Positions 8,121 through 17,228 of a DNA stretch of 34,394 nucleotides are shown here, one piece after another. The DNA lies in NCBI GenBank assembly GCA_025361165.1, contig JANYAU010000152.1, positions 1 through 34,394 on the forward strand, read 5' to 3'. The stretch's first letter is position 1. Every line of letters begins with the position of its first letter. The notes below the pieces were generated by a model. The model was not told the DNA's origin. It was given only the letters and a program-made list of their open reading frames with translations, and searched no databases. A program made the position numbers and the translations under genes. The DNA is from Betaproteobacteria bacterium (lineage in GTDB: Bacteria > Pseudomonadota > Gammaproteobacteria > Burkholderiales > Thiobacteraceae).

Positions 8121-8954
8121 TCAAGCGCCCAGTGCCATTGCATACGGCGCATCGGCGCGCCCGGAAAAACCATAGCGCAATGCCGGACGCAACCAATGGA
8201 AGACCCATTTACCCGCGCCATCGAGCGCGGCTTGATGCGCTTCCGGCGCGGAAATCGCTACCGTGCGCGGCACTTGATCCAAACCTTTTAAGCGCCACTC
8301 GCGCTCCAGCAGCAAGGGTAATTCCGCCTGCCAATGCGCATCGCTGACATGACGGCGGCTGATCGTCTGCCAGCGTCCATCCAGAATGAGCGCGAGCAGC
8401 AATTGTTGCTTTTCCACTTGCACAAACCACAGATCACGCTCCTTAATCGCGCGCCGCGCACTATTGAATGCCGGCATCACGTGCGGCATCACCGACACCA
8501 GTTTCGATTGCGCCTGCCCCACAGCTTCTTCCAACTGTCCCACCAAGGCGCGCTCCACTGCGGCTGCGAACCAGGGCGCGCCGCGCGAGGCCGCGCTCAC
8601 CGCATAGACCCAGTCCGCAACGCCGTCGCCGTACACTTGGGCAAAACTTTGGCGCACATAGGCATCGCGCTCTTCGGTGCTGGCAATTTCATCGCTCCAG
8701 GGAATGAGCTGGTAGCGCGCGAACTCATTCGAGAGCACGGCGCTGACTTGTGCATCCTGCCACTGGCGATCCGCCAATAACACCTTGGTCAGTGTCTGCA
8801 ATGCCGGGTTCCAACCGCCTTCCGCATTTGTTTGCGGCACGGGCACAATGGTTTTGGCTACGGCTTGCGGCCGCAAGCCGCCGCGCGCGCGCACCAGCAC
8901 AATGCGATCCGGCGCAATCGCCAGCGACAAGCGATCAGGCCACAAACGTGACAC
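8121..8954 (-). CDS. PilM/GspL-like cytoplasmic assembly protein
   Basis: About 277 residues starting at a GTG (VSRLWPDRLSLAIAPDRIVLV), chosen because AGGAG lies seven bases upstream at the end of gspE. The frame is open upstream, but that part overlaps gspE. The N-terminal strand pattern with LSLAIAPDRIVLVRARGG suits the actin-like ATPase fold of PilM and the cytoplasmic part of GspL, and no membrane segment is seen. It should connect the ATPase GspE to the PilN/PilO ring. Sequence conservation is low in this family, so the call leans on gene order (gspE, PilM-like, PilN, PilO, PilP, secretin). Confidence 0.72.
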   Translation of the reverse strand: MSRLWPDRLSLAIAPDRIVLVRARGGLRPQAVAKTIVPVPQTNAEGGWNPALQTLTKVLLADRQWQDAQVSAVLSNEFARYQLIPWSDEIASTEERDAYVRQSFAQVYGDGVADWVYAVSAASRGAPWFAAAVERALVGQLEEAVGQAQSKLVSVMPHVMPAFNSARRAIKERDLWFVQVEKQQLLLALILDGRWQTISRRHVSDAHWQAELPLLLEREWRLKGLDQVPRTVAISAPEAHQAALDGAGKWVFHWLRPALRYGFSGRADAPYAMALGA

Positions 8955-10656
8955 GGATGATCTCCTGTAGTGTGGTTTCGCCATTCGCCACCAGATCCAG
9001 CGCCGCTTCGCGCAAGAAGCGCGTGCCGTTGCGGCGCGCCGCGTCTTTGATCTTGCGTATCGGTTCGCGCGCCACAATCAGCTCGCGAATCTCGTCGTTC
9101 AAATTCAGTAATTCCGAAATCGCCTTGCGCCCTTTGAAGCCGGAGCCACGGCACTGGCCGCAGCCTTTGCTGGCGCGGAACTGGAAATCGGTCGTCGCCT
9201 CCAGCGTGAGCCCGGAATCGGCCAGCAATTGCGCCGACGGTATGTCAGCCGCGCTGCAATGCGGGCAACTGACGCGCACCAAGCGTTGCGCCAGCACGCC
9301 GTTCAAAGCCGAGACGAAACTATATGGATCCACCCCCATGTGCATGAAGCGGCCGATCACATCGAACACATTGTTGGCATGCACCGTGGTAAATACCAGG
9401 TGCCCGGTCAATGCGGCTTGCACCGCGATTTGCGCGGTCTCCGCATCGCGTATCTCGCCCACCATGATTTTGTCCGGATCGTGGCGCAGAATAGACCGCA
9501 GGCCACGAGCGAAGGTCAGCCCTTTTTTCTCGTTCACCGGAATTTGCAACACGCCGGGGAGCTGGTATTCCACCGGGTCTTCGATGGTGATGATTTTGTC
9601 CTGGCCGTGATTGATTTCGGTGATTGCCGCGTACAGCGTGGTGGTTTTGCCGGAACCGGTAGGGCCCGTCACCAGCACCATGCCGTAAGGCTCATTGGAC
9701 AAATGCCGCATGGCTTTCATGGTGCGCGCATCGAAGCCGAGAAAATCCAGCCGCAAGCCTTTGACTTGATCGGACAGCGCCTGTTTGTCGAGAATCCGCA
9801 GCACCGCATCCTCGCCAAAAATCGACGGCATGATCGACACCCGGAAATCCACTTCGCGCCCGCTCATCGCGACTTTAAAGCGTCCATCCTGCGGCACGCG
9901 GCGCTCGGCGATATCGAGTTCGGACATCACTTTAATGCGCGACACCACTTGTTCGGCGAAATCGACACGCTGCACGGCGCCGATTTGCGACAACACGCCG
10001 TCGATACGGTATTTGATGACCAGACCGTTGGCCACGGTTTCGAGATGAATGTCGCTGGCCCCAATTTTCAGCGCATCGTAGAGCGTCGAGTTCACCAGCC
10101 GCACCACCGGGCTGGTGTCTTCGCTAATGCTTTTCAGGGATAAATCCGCAAGCTGCTGGGCTGCCGATTCATCGCCCTTTTCCAGGGTCAGCACGTTCTC
10201 CATCGCCCGCATCGATTCCTCGAAGCGCGCCAGAAACGCGCTCACATCGGCATGATGCGCCAAGCACCAAACGAAGGGGCCAGGCATGCGATCCTCAGCC
10301 CAGGCCGCGAGTCCATGCACAAACGGATCGCCCGTCACTACCAGCAAACTGCCGCTGTCGTCGCGGAACGCGATACAAGTTTTTTGCACGGCTTGGGAGA
10401 ACGGCAGTAAATCGAACGCGGGGCTGAGCTGATGCAATTGATCCATCACCAGCACCGGATAATGCAGCGTCAGACCCAAACTGGCGGTGAACGCCTGCGG
10501 TGGCACGCCGAGCTTTTCTTCCAGCACGTCGATGAGACGGCGGCGCGAGCGCTCAGACTCGGCGCGCGCCAGTTGCAGAATATCGCCGGGAATTTTGTGC
10601 GTCTCTTCAGAGCCTCCGGCAGGATGCAGAAGCCGGGAATTTTGATTGATGCTCAT
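8935..10656 (-). CDS. gspE: Type II secretion ATPase GspE
   Basis: A 573-residue traffic ATPase of the GspE/PilB family that powers pseudopilus assembly at the cytoplasmic face of the inner membrane. Visible motifs are the Walker A LVTGPTGSGKTTTLYAA, the Asp box ITIEDPVEYQLPG, the Walker B ILRHDPDKIMVGEIRDAETA and the His box TGHLVFTTVHANN. A four-cysteine zinc-binding element (CPHC, then CGQC) is also present. The N-terminal 150 residues are the divergent GspE N-domain. The ATG at 10656 (MSINQNSRLL) overlaps the gspF stop as ATGA, which argues against an in-frame start 37 codons upstream. A long open frame on the opposite strand here is a shadow. Confidence 0.95.
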   Translation of the reverse strand: MSINQNSRLLHPAGGSEETHKIPGDILQLARAESERSRRRLIDVLEEKLGVPPQAFTASLGLTLHYPVLVMDQLHQLSPAFDLLPFSQAVQKTCIAFRDDSGSLLVVTGDPFVHGLAAWAEDRMPGPFVWCLAHHADVSAFLARFEESMRAMENVLTLEKGDESAAQQLADLSLKSISEDTSPVVRLVNSTLYDALKIGASDIHLETVANGLVIKYRIDGVLSQIGAVQRVDFAEQVVSRIKVMSELDIAERRVPQDGRFKVAMSGREVDFRVSIMPSIFGEDAVLRILDKQALSDQVKGLRLDFLGFDARTMKAMRHLSNEPYGMVLVTGPTGSGKTTTLYAAITEINHGQDKIITIEDPVEYQLPGVLQIPVNEKKGLTFARGLRSILRHDPDKIMVGEIRDAETAQIAVQAALTGHLVFTTVHANNVFDVIGRFMHMGVDPYSFVSALNGVLAQRLVRVSCPHCSAADIPSAQLLADSGLTLEATTDFQFRASKGCGQCRGSGFKGRKAISELLNLNDEIRELIVAREPIRKIKDAARRNGTRFLREAALDLVANGETTLQEIIRVTFVA

Positions 10657-11840
10657 TTGATGCTCCCCGCCAGTTCGAAGATCGGCATATACATCAGCAC
10701 CACAATGCCGCCGATCACGATACCGATCAGCGCCATCAAAATTGGTTCGAACAAGCGCGTGAACCAATCCACCCAGCGTGCCATTTCCTCATCGTAAAAC
10801 GCGGCGATGCGCTCCATCATTTCCCCCATGCGCCCGGTGCGCTCACCGACACGCAACATGCGTAGGCTAACCGGGGTAGTGAGATGGTGCGCTTCCATGG
10901 CCTGCGATGTCGGCTTGCCTTCGCGAATATCGCTCGCCGCACGCTTCAATAAACTGCGCAGCGTCGGATGCAGCAATCCTTCCACCATATCCAAAGCAGT
11001 GACCACCGGAATACCACCATTCAAAAGCATACCCACCGTGCGATAAAAGCGCGCCAGCTGATAAACGCGCATGCGCTCGCCCAGCGCCGGCACGCTCCAT
11101 AGTTTGAGCCCGACCCAGCGTCGGGTTTCGGGCAGGCGCGCGAGATAGATCCCGAGCGTCAACGCGACCAGCACGCCAATACCGATTTCCAGCGCATGCG
11201 CCTCCATAAACACGCCCCAGTGAATCAAGAGCCGCGACAGCAAAGGAATATCACCGCCGATATCTTCAAAAATGCGGCTGAATTTGGGTATGACATAGCC
11301 CAGTAAAAACAACGTCACCAGTCCGCCCACGCTCATCAGCAACACCGGATAAATCGAAGCTGACACCAGCTTTTTTTTCACCGTATCGAGTTGGGTTTGA
11401 TACGCGATATACCGCGCCAGCGCTTCCGACAAATCGCCGGTGCGCTCCGCGGCGCGCACCGTGGCGATGTAGAGCGCGGGAAAGGAGTGCGGGAATTGTT
11501 CCATGGCTTGTGACAGGGTCTTGCCTTCATACAATTGCGCAATCACTTGCGTAATCGCGCGCTTCACCTCGGGACGGTGTTCTTTTTCCGCCAACGTTTC
11601 TACCGCTTCCACCAAAGGTAAGCCGGCATCCAACAAAGCCAGTAATTCCTGGCTAAATAACACCAGCGGAAAACGCGCGCTGGTTCGCGAAAAACCGGCC
11701 AAGCCGCTGCGGGTTGAAATCGCGAGCACGGTATACCCTTGCGCTTGCGCTTGGCGCGTTGCGTCGAGCTCGTTCGCTGCATCGAAAGACAGGGCGATCA
11801 GCCCTTCGCCGGCGCGCATGGCTTTTATGCTAAAGCGCAT
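10653..11840 (-). CDS. gspF: Type II secretion inner-membrane platform protein GspF
   Basis: A 395-residue polytopic protein of the GspF/PilC family. It has two copies of the cytoplasmic helical T2SSF domain (about residues 60-180 and 265-390), separated by membrane helices such as VLLMSVGGLVTLFLLGYVIP. A C-terminal helix LMALIGIVIGGIVVLMYMPIF is followed by the short tail ELAGSIK. The motif FSQELLALLDAGLPLVEAVE is typical. It interacts with GspE and with the PilM/N/O-like ring. The start follows the gspG stop by six bases. No features look degraded. Confidence 0.94.
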   Translation of the reverse strand: MRFSIKAMRAGEGLIALSFDAANELDATRQAQAQGYTVLAISTRSGLAGFSRTSARFPLVLFSQELLALLDAGLPLVEAVETLAEKEHRPEVKRAITQVIAQLYEGKTLSQAMEQFPHSFPALYIATVRAAERTGDLSEALARYIAYQTQLDTVKKKLVSASIYPVLLMSVGGLVTLFLLGYVIPKFSRIFEDIGGDIPLLSRLLIHWGVFMEAHALEIGIGVLVALTLGIYLARLPETRRWVGLKLWSVPALGERMRVYQLARFYRTVGMLLNGGIPVVTALDMVEGLLHPTLRSLLKRAASDIREGKPTSQAMEAHHLTTPVSLRMLRVGERTGRMGEMMERIAAFYDEEMARWVDWFTRLFEPILMALIGIVIGGIVVLMYMPIFELAGSIK

Positions 11841-11846
11841 CGTGGC

Positions 11847-12275
11847 TTACCAGTTGGTGAGATCCGCACTTTCGCCCGAACCGCCCGGCTGGCCATCTTT
11901 GCCATAAGACAGCAAATCGAAATCGCCGTGTTCGCCAGGGCTTTTATACACATAGGGATGACCCCAGGGATCGAGCGGCACGGATTTCACCAGATAGGGG
12001 CCATCCCATTTCGTCTCGTTTGCCGGTTTCGTGACCAGGGCATTCAAGCCTTGTTCGGTAGTGGGATAGTGGCCCGCGTCCAAACGGTATTGGTCGAGCG
12101 CTTTGCCTAAGGAATCGATTTGGGCTTTGGTCGCCTTCACCTCGGATTTGCCTATGTTACGCAAAACGCCCGGCCCAACGATACCGACTAGTAAACCGAT
12201 GATGACCATCACCACCAGTAATTCCAGCAGGGTGAAGCCGCGTTGCGCACGGCCTTTCTGTGCCACTTGCGACAT
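11847..12275 (-). CDS. gspG: Major pseudopilin GspG
   Basis: A 142-residue major pseudopilin, first gene of the operon. The start at 12275 (MSQVAQKGRAQ) has a strong Shine-Dalgarno (GAGGAGG) about six bases upstream. The prepilin-peptidase site QRG/FTLLELLVVMVIIGLL has Glu5. The GspG hallmarks are all visible: YRLDAGHYPTTEQGLNALVT, VPLDPWGHPYVYKSPG and DFDLLSYGKDGQPGG, the last in the calcium-binding loop region. It should form the shaft of the periplasmic pseudopilus. No prepilin peptidase or GspC gene is in the window. Confidence 0.94.
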   Translation of the reverse strand: MSQVAQKGRAQRGFTLLELLVVMVIIGLLVGIVGPGVLRNIGKSEVKATKAQIDSLGKALDQYRLDAGHYPTTEQGLNALVTKPANETKWDGPYLVKSVPLDPWGHPYVYKSPGEHGDFDLLSYGKDGQPGGSGESADLTNW

Positions 12276-12688
12276 CGGTCGCCTCCTCATTCCATACGCC
12301 TATCAGAAAAAGTCGCTTATTTTGTGCGCCTAATGTGACATCGTAGCGACACCCCACGGCCTATGACTTTGGTATAGGCATAGCGTGGGAGATAAATTAT
12401 ATCGCAAATTCAGGGACTAACTGCTTAAATCGCAGGCAACATCTCACGTCTAGAAAGCAGCCAAAGGCACCACGGGATAAGATCAAAAGAAAAACGGCTT
12501 TTGCTTTTCCTGCGTGGCCGCCCTGGTTCGAAGTTTGAGCGCTGAACCGACTTCGATCACTCCACGAAAAATGCACGCTCTGGTTTCGAAGCACAGCAGC
12601 GTCGCGACAAATTTCTCCCTAAGGTTTACGCCAAGCTGCTTAGCGGCTACTATCGCAAATTGCAGCCGTCCTTCGCCTTGAACAAGCC
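12276..12688. other. Divergent intergenic region between gspG and the ABC exporter
   Basis: About 410 bases without a supported gene. It must hold the promoters for the minus-strand secretion operon and the plus-strand exporter genes. An imperfect hairpin at 12353-12389 is the only clear structure. A 65-codon minus-strand frame at 12397-12594 has no family resemblance and no ribosome binding site, and I do not call it. Confidence 0.6.
12353..12389. promoter_or_regulatory. Imperfect hairpin upstream of gspG
   Basis: CCCACGGCCTAT pairs with ATAGGC and CGTGGG across a nine-base loop, with a four-base bulge (ATAG) on the right arm. It lies 80-115 bases upstream of the gspG start. It could be an operator or a leader hairpin of the secretion operon. 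There is no U-tract, so a terminator is less likely. Confidence 0.35.
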
Positions 12689-13888
12689 ATGACGAATCAA
12701 GATCTTTCCCGTTTTAAACTCGACCGTAACGATACCCAGCGCGCACCGCGCCAGCGGCGCTGGCTAATCGCGGGCGGCGGCCTTTTGATCGTTGCCCTTG
12801 CGTTTTTCCTGCTACGCGGCGGCGAGACGAGCGTGGAAACCTCGACCGTCGGCACCGCTTATCCCTCTCAAGGCTTAGCGCAACTCAGCTCGACCGGCTA
12901 TGTAGTGGCGAGCCGGCGCGCAGCCGTCGCTTCCAAAGCCACCGGACGTTTGGAATGGCTGGGCGTGGAAGAAGGCAGCCGGGTAAAAGAAGGTGAAGTC
13001 ATCGCGCGCCTGGAAAACAAAGACATGCTCGCCAACGTCAATCAAGCCGCCGCCAATGTACGCGGGACGAAAGCCAAGCGCGAACAAGCGCTGGCCGAAT
13101 TCAAAGACGCGCAAGCCGCGCTCGAGCGCGCCAAGGATTTACTCGCCAAAAATTTCATCGCACCCTCCGCTTTTGACACGGCGCAGACGCGCCGCGATAA
13201 AGCGCACGCCGCGGTCAGCGCCGCCAACGCCGACATCGCAATGGCGGAGGCCGGTTTGCGCGGGCAGCAAGTCGCCTACGACTACACCCTCATCCGCGCG
13301 CCCTTCGATGGCGTGGTGCTCACCAAACATGCCAATGTCGGCGATGTCATCACCCCTTTCGCCGCCGCAACGGACGCCAAGGGCGCGGTCGTCACCATGG
13401 CCGATATGGACAGCCTCGAAGTCGAAGTCGATGTCTCCGAATCCAATCTGCACCTTGTCGCCGTAGACCAACCGTGTGAAATTCAACTCGACGCTATCCC
13501 CGGCGCGCGCTTTCGCGGCGCGGTATCGCGCATCGTGCCGACGGTGGATCGCACCAAAGCCACTATCTTAGTCAAAGTACGCTTCATCGATCGCGACCCG
13601 CGCATCCTGCCGGACATGAGCGCGAAAGTAGCCTTTCTCTCGCATGCGATCGATCCCGCACAGAACCAGCCGGTCGTTGCCATCTCCCAGAAAGCGCTCA
13701 CCCAACGCGATCAGCACGATGTGGTATTTGTCGTGGCGAAGGAACGAGTGAAATTAACGCCGGTGACCAAAGGCAACGCCATCGGCGATCTGGTCGAAAT
13801 CACATCCGGGGTGAAGAGCGGCGACACTGTAGTCATCAACCCGGCCGCGAATTTGAAAGACGGCGCACGCGTCAAAGCGGCAAAATAA
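12689..13888 (+). CDS. Periplasmic adaptor (membrane fusion) protein of an ABC exporter
   Basis: A 399-residue HlyD/MacA-type adaptor. A cytoplasmic start is followed by one membrane helix (residues 25-41, LIAGGGLLIVALAFFLL). Next come a biotinyl-lipoyl half (GRLEWLGVEEGSRVKEGEVIARLE), an alpha-helical hairpin rich in Ala, Lys and Glu (about 110-190), the second lipoyl half (YDYTLIRAPFDGVVLTKHANVGD) and beta-barrel and membrane-proximal domains. It would bridge the inner-membrane permeases to an outer-membrane channel. The ATPase gene follows after 79 bases and two permease genes after that, as in MacAB-like systems. No outer-membrane TolC-type gene is present. The substrate is unknown. Confidence 0.9.
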   Translation: MTNQDLSRFKLDRNDTQRAPRQRRWLIAGGGLLIVALAFFLLRGGETSVETSTVGTAYPSQGLAQLSSTGYVVASRRAAVASKATGRLEWLGVEEGSRVKEGEVIARLENKDMLANVNQAAANVRGTKAKREQALAEFKDAQAALERAKDLLAKNFIAPSAFDTAQTRRDKAHAAVSAANADIAMAEAGLRGQQVAYDYTLIRAPFDGVVLTKHANVGDVITPFAAATDAKGAVVTMADMDSLEVEVDVSESNLHLVAVDQPCEIQLDAIPGARFRGAVSRIVPTVDRTKATILVKVRFIDRDPRILPDMSAKVAFLSHAIDPAQNQPVVAISQKALTQRDQHDVVFVVAKERVKLTPVTKGNAIGDLVEITSGVKSGDTVVINPAANLKDGARVKAAK

Positions 13889-13967
13889 AGTAGCGCAGGC
13901 GAGGGCGTCGGCGCTACCCGGCCCGAAAAATTTTCTTGCCTAATTTTGAACCTGATTTGAAAAAAAT

Positions 13968-14657
13968 ATGCCGCTGATCCAAATCCGCAATCTCTCCAAA
14001 GCCTATCAGCGCGGCGGCCAACGCATCGCCGTGCTGAGCGCGCTGTCGCTCGATGTCGAGGAAGGCGAATTCGTCGGTTTAATGGGCCCCTCCGGTTCCG
14101 GCAAGAGCACGCTGCTGAATCTGATCGCCGGCATCGACAAGCCGGATGCCGGCACCTTGCAGGTCGGCGGTATCGATATTACGCAATTGGGTGAAACCGA
14201 TCTCGCGCACTGGCGCGGCGCCCATATCGGATTCATCTTCCAGTTCTACAACCTGATGCCGGTACTGACGGCATTGGAGAACGTGGAGTTGCCGCTGATG
14301 CTCACCCATCTTTCGCGCCGCGAACGACGCGAGCGTGCCGAGTTCACCCTGGAACTGGTCGGGCTGGCCGACCGCATGACACACCAGCCCGCGGAACTCT
14401 CCGGTGGCCAGCAGCAACGCGTCGCCATTGCCCGGGCGTTGATTAGCGACCCCACGCTGATCGTGGCGGACGAGCCGACCGGCGATTTGGACCGCGTCTC
14501 CGGCGGTGAAATTCTCGATCTGATGGCGCGGTTAAATCAAGAACTGAATAAGACCATCGTGATGGTCACACACGACCCCAAGGCCGCCGAACGCGCGCAC
14601 ACGCTGCGGCATTTGGAAAAAGGCGTGCTGACCGATGAACTTGAAAATTCCGCGTAA
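13968..14657 (+). CDS. ABC exporter ATP-binding protein (MacB/LolD type)
   Basis: A 229-residue ATPase with Walker [10 protein letters not shown] (about residues 40-48), the Q-loop [21 protein letters not shown], the signature [15 protein letters not shown], Walker [13 protein letters not shown] and the switch His in VMVTHD. The short length and [12 protein letters not shown] motif place it in the MacB/LolD/FtsE group that works with FtsX-type permeases. It energises the two downstream permeases at the inner membrane. No strong ribosome binding site is seen, but the ATG matches the family start ([13 protein letters not shown]). Confidence 0.92.
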   Translation: MPLIQIRNLSKAYQRGGQRIAVLSALSLDVEEGEFVGLMGPSGSGKSTLLNLIAGIDKPDAGTLQVGGIDITQLGETDLAHWRGAHIGFIFQFYNLMPVLTALENVELPLMLTHLSRRERRERAEFTLELVGLADRMTHQPAELSGGQQQRVAIARALISDPTLIVADEPTGDLDRVSGGEILDLMARLNQELNKTIVMVTHDPKAAERAHTLRHLEKGVLTDELENSA

Positions 14658-14717
14658 CGACGAATTAAAGAATAGCGTCTTAACTGCCTGCACCCGTGCT
14701 TGCCCCCGGTTCCCCTT

Positions 14718-15872
14718 ATGCTGCTCAAACTCATTTTAAAAAACGCCCTGCGCCATAAGCTGCGCACCGGGCTAACCTTGACCGGGATTGTGGTGGCCAT
14801 TCTTGCCTTCGGTTTGCTGCAAACCGTGGTGCACGCTTGGTACGCGGGATCGGAAGGCACATCGAGTACGCGGCTGATCACCCGCAATGCGATCTCCCTG
14901 GTATTTTCAATGCCACTCTCCTATCAAGCCAAAATTCGCGCGCTTCCTAGCGTGAATGGAGTAGCCATCGCCAACTGGTTTGGCGGCGTGTATGTCACCG
15001 AGAAAAATTTCTTCCCGCAATTCGCGGTGCAAGCAGAAAATTACTTCCCGCTCTACCCGGAGTTCGTCGTGAACGAAGCGGAGATGAAGAGTTTTCTGCA
15101 TGATCGCAAAGGCGCATTGGTCGGGCGCAAACTCGCCGAACAATATGGCTGGAAAATCGGCGACGTGGTACCCATACGCGGAACCATTTGGCCCGGCACG
15201 TGGGAGTTCGTGGTGCGCGGCATTTATCATGGCATCGACAAAAAAACCGACGAACACCAATTTTTCTTCCATTGGGAATATCTGAACGAAACCGCAAAAT
15301 TGCGCTATCCGCGCCGCGCCAATTTGGCGGGTATTTTCATCGTGGGCTTAAGCGATGCCAGCCGCGCTGCCGAAGTCTCCAACGCTATCGACGCTACCTT
15401 CAAGAACTCCTTGGCCGAAACGCTGACCGAAACCGAGAAAGCGTTTCAATTGTCTTTCGTCGCGCAAACCGAGACCATCTTGATCGCCGTGCAAGCGGTG
15501 TCCTATGTGGTGCTGCTCATCATCATGGCGGTGATGGCGAATACCATGGCGATGACGGTGCGCGAGCGTCTGCCGGAATATGCCACCCTCAAAGCGCTCG
15601 GTTTCTCGCCCGGCTTCATCACCGCACTGATCTTCGGCGAATCCATCGCCCTCGCGATTATCGGTGCCACTATCGGTATCGCGCTCACCTTTCCCGTCGC
15701 CCAAGCCTTTGGTAGCGCGATGGGCACGCTATTCCCGATCTTCTTCGTGGCCCCGCAAACGGTGATGATGCAAGCGGGCGCGGCCCTGCTCATGGGCCTC
15801 ATCGCCGCCGCCGTGCCGGCATGGCGCGCAGCCACGATGAATATCGTCAAAGGGCTGAGGAGTATTGCCTGA
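14718..15872 (+). CDS. FtsX/MacB-type ABC permease 1
   Basis: About 384 residues. The ATG at 14718 (MLLKLILKNALRHKLRTGL) is preferred over a TTG six codons earlier. One N-terminal membrane helix (about 23-40) is followed by a large periplasmic MacB-PCD domain. Three C-terminal helices come next, including VVLLIIMAVMANTMAMTVRER, where the ER(x)PEYATLKALGFS coupling helix of FtsX permeases is seen. It ends VPAWRAATMNIVKGLRSIA. Its stop overlaps the start of the second permease (TGATG), so both are probably made together and form a heterodimer. Confidence 0.9.
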   Translation: MLLKLILKNALRHKLRTGLTLTGIVVAILAFGLLQTVVHAWYAGSEGTSSTRLITRNAISLVFSMPLSYQAKIRALPSVNGVAIANWFGGVYVTEKNFFPQFAVQAENYFPLYPEFVVNEAEMKSFLHDRKGALVGRKLAEQYGWKIGDVVPIRGTIWPGTWEFVVRGIYHGIDKKTDEHQFFFHWEYLNETAKLRYPRRANLAGIFIVGLSDASRAAEVSNAIDATFKNSLAETLTETEKAFQLSFVAQTETILIAVQAVSYVVLLIIMAVMANTMAMTVRERLPEYATLKALGFSPGFITALIFGESIALAIIGATIGIALTFPVAQAFGSAMGTLFPIFFVAPQTVMMQAGAALLMGLIAAAVPAWRAATMNIVKGLRSIA

Positions 15873-17050
15873 TGGCGGCCAGGGGACGCATTCCGTTTTC
15901 CTACGTGGCGCGCAATTTACTCGCGCGCAAACTCACGACCCTGCTCACCGCCAGCGGCATGGCGCTGGTGGTATTCGTGTTTGCGACGGTGTTGATGCTC
16001 ACGGAAGGTTTGCAATCGACCCTGGTGCAAACCGGCGCCGACAATAACGCCGTAGTGATCCGGCGTTCGGCGCAAACCGAAATCCAAAGCGGGATCGAAC
16101 GCGACCAAGCGGCGGTGATCGAAAGCCATCCGCTGGTGGCCTTAGATGAAACCGGCGCGCGCCGCGTCTCGAAAGAAATCGTGGTGTTGATCTCGCTACC
16201 CAAACGCGCTTCCAACAAACCATCCAACGTCACCATCCGCGGCGTCGGCGCACAGGGCCTGACATTACGCCCGCACCTCAAGCTGATCAGCGGCCGGCCA
16301 TTCCGATTCGGGTCGAATGAAATCATCGCCGGCCGCGCGATCGCAAAAAATTTCAAGGGCGGCGGCTTGGGCGAAACCGTACGCTTCGGCAATCGCGATT
16401 GGCGCGTCGTCGGCATATTCGACGCCAACGGCAGCGGCTTCGATTCGGAGTTGTGGGGCGATGCCGACCAATTCATGCAATCCTTCCGCCGGCCCGCGTT
16501 TTCCTCCGTGATTGTGCGGCTATCGGATGCCAGCCAATTCGCACAACTGAAAACCGACTTGGAACACGATCCGCGCCTCACGGTGGAAGTCAAACGCGAG
16601 TCTACGTTTTATGCCGAGCAATCGGAAGTGCTGGCCAAATTCATCAGCTATTTAGGCATCACGCTATCGGTCATTTTCTCCATCGGCGCCACCATCGGCG
16701 CCATGATTACCATGTACGCCTCCGTCGCCAACCGCACCGGCGAGATCGGCACGCTACGCGCGCTCGGCTTCACCCGCGCCGATATCTTGTATGCCTTTTT
16801 GGTGGAGTCGCTGCTGCTCTCTCTCACCGGCGCCGTGGTCGGCATCGTCGCCGCATCGTTCATGCAGCTCATCACCGCCTCCACCATGAACTGGCAAACT
16901 TTTTCCGAACTCGCATTCGGCTTTACGCTGACGTTCAAGATCGTGCTCGCCGCACTCGGGTTTGCCGCGCTAATGGGAATGGTCGGCGGATTTCTGCCGG
17001 CCGTCCGCGCGGCGCGCATGAATATTGTGGATGCGTTACGGGCAGCGTAG
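15872..17050 (+). CDS. FtsX/MacB-type ABC permease 2
   Basis: About 392 residues. The ATG at 15872 (MAARGRIPFSYVARNLLAR) overlaps the stop of permease 1, so an in-frame start 17 codons upstream is rejected. The topology is the same: an N-terminal helix (ASGMALVVFVFATVLML), a periplasmic MacB-PCD domain with IIAGRAIAKNFKGGGLGE, and three C-terminal helices with the cytoplasmic coupling motif NRTGEIGTLRALGFTRADIL. It ends LPAVRAARMNIVDALRAA. It pairs with permease 1 and the upstream ATPase and adaptor. The substrate cannot be inferred. Confidence 0.9.
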   Translation: MAARGRIPFSYVARNLLARKLTTLLTASGMALVVFVFATVLMLTEGLQSTLVQTGADNNAVVIRRSAQTEIQSGIERDQAAVIESHPLVALDETGARRVSKEIVVLISLPKRASNKPSNVTIRGVGAQGLTLRPHLKLISGRPFRFGSNEIIAGRAIAKNFKGGGLGETVRFGNRDWRVVGIFDANGSGFDSELWGDADQFMQSFRRPAFSSVIVRLSDASQFAQLKTDLEHDPRLTVEVKRESTFYAEQSEVLAKFISYLGITLSVIFSIGATIGAMITMYASVANRTGEIGTLRALGFTRADILYAFLVESLLLSLTGAVVGIVAASFMQLITASTMNWQTFSELAFGFTLTFKIVLAALGFAALMGMVGGFLPAVRAARMNIVDALRAA

Positions 17051-17228
17051 AAAATATGCATACAATGCTATATGCGGAAAATCTTGAACCACCGCTCCAC
17101 ACTCGGGCTACATGTCAATTTTGCGGCGGTCAAAACAGGTGCATAATCCAAATGTTACCAGTCGCCTTTTTCATTAGATAATAAGCGGATCGGCTGATTA
17201 CAATATACTTAACGAATAGGCGTTTTCC

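Noticed and set aside
8750-9610. 286-codon plus-strand frame
   Set aside because: Antisense to the PilM-like gene and gspE, which have strong motifs and ribosome binding sites.
9229-10143. 304-codon plus-strand frame opposite gspE
   Set aside because: It lies wholly antisense to the conserved ATPase core; its composition (many His, Arg, Ala) is typical of the reverse of a GC-rich gene, and it has no family motif.
12397-12594. 65-codon minus-strand frame upstream of gspG
   Set aside because: No Shine-Dalgarno and no resemblance to any family; it spans the expected promoter region.
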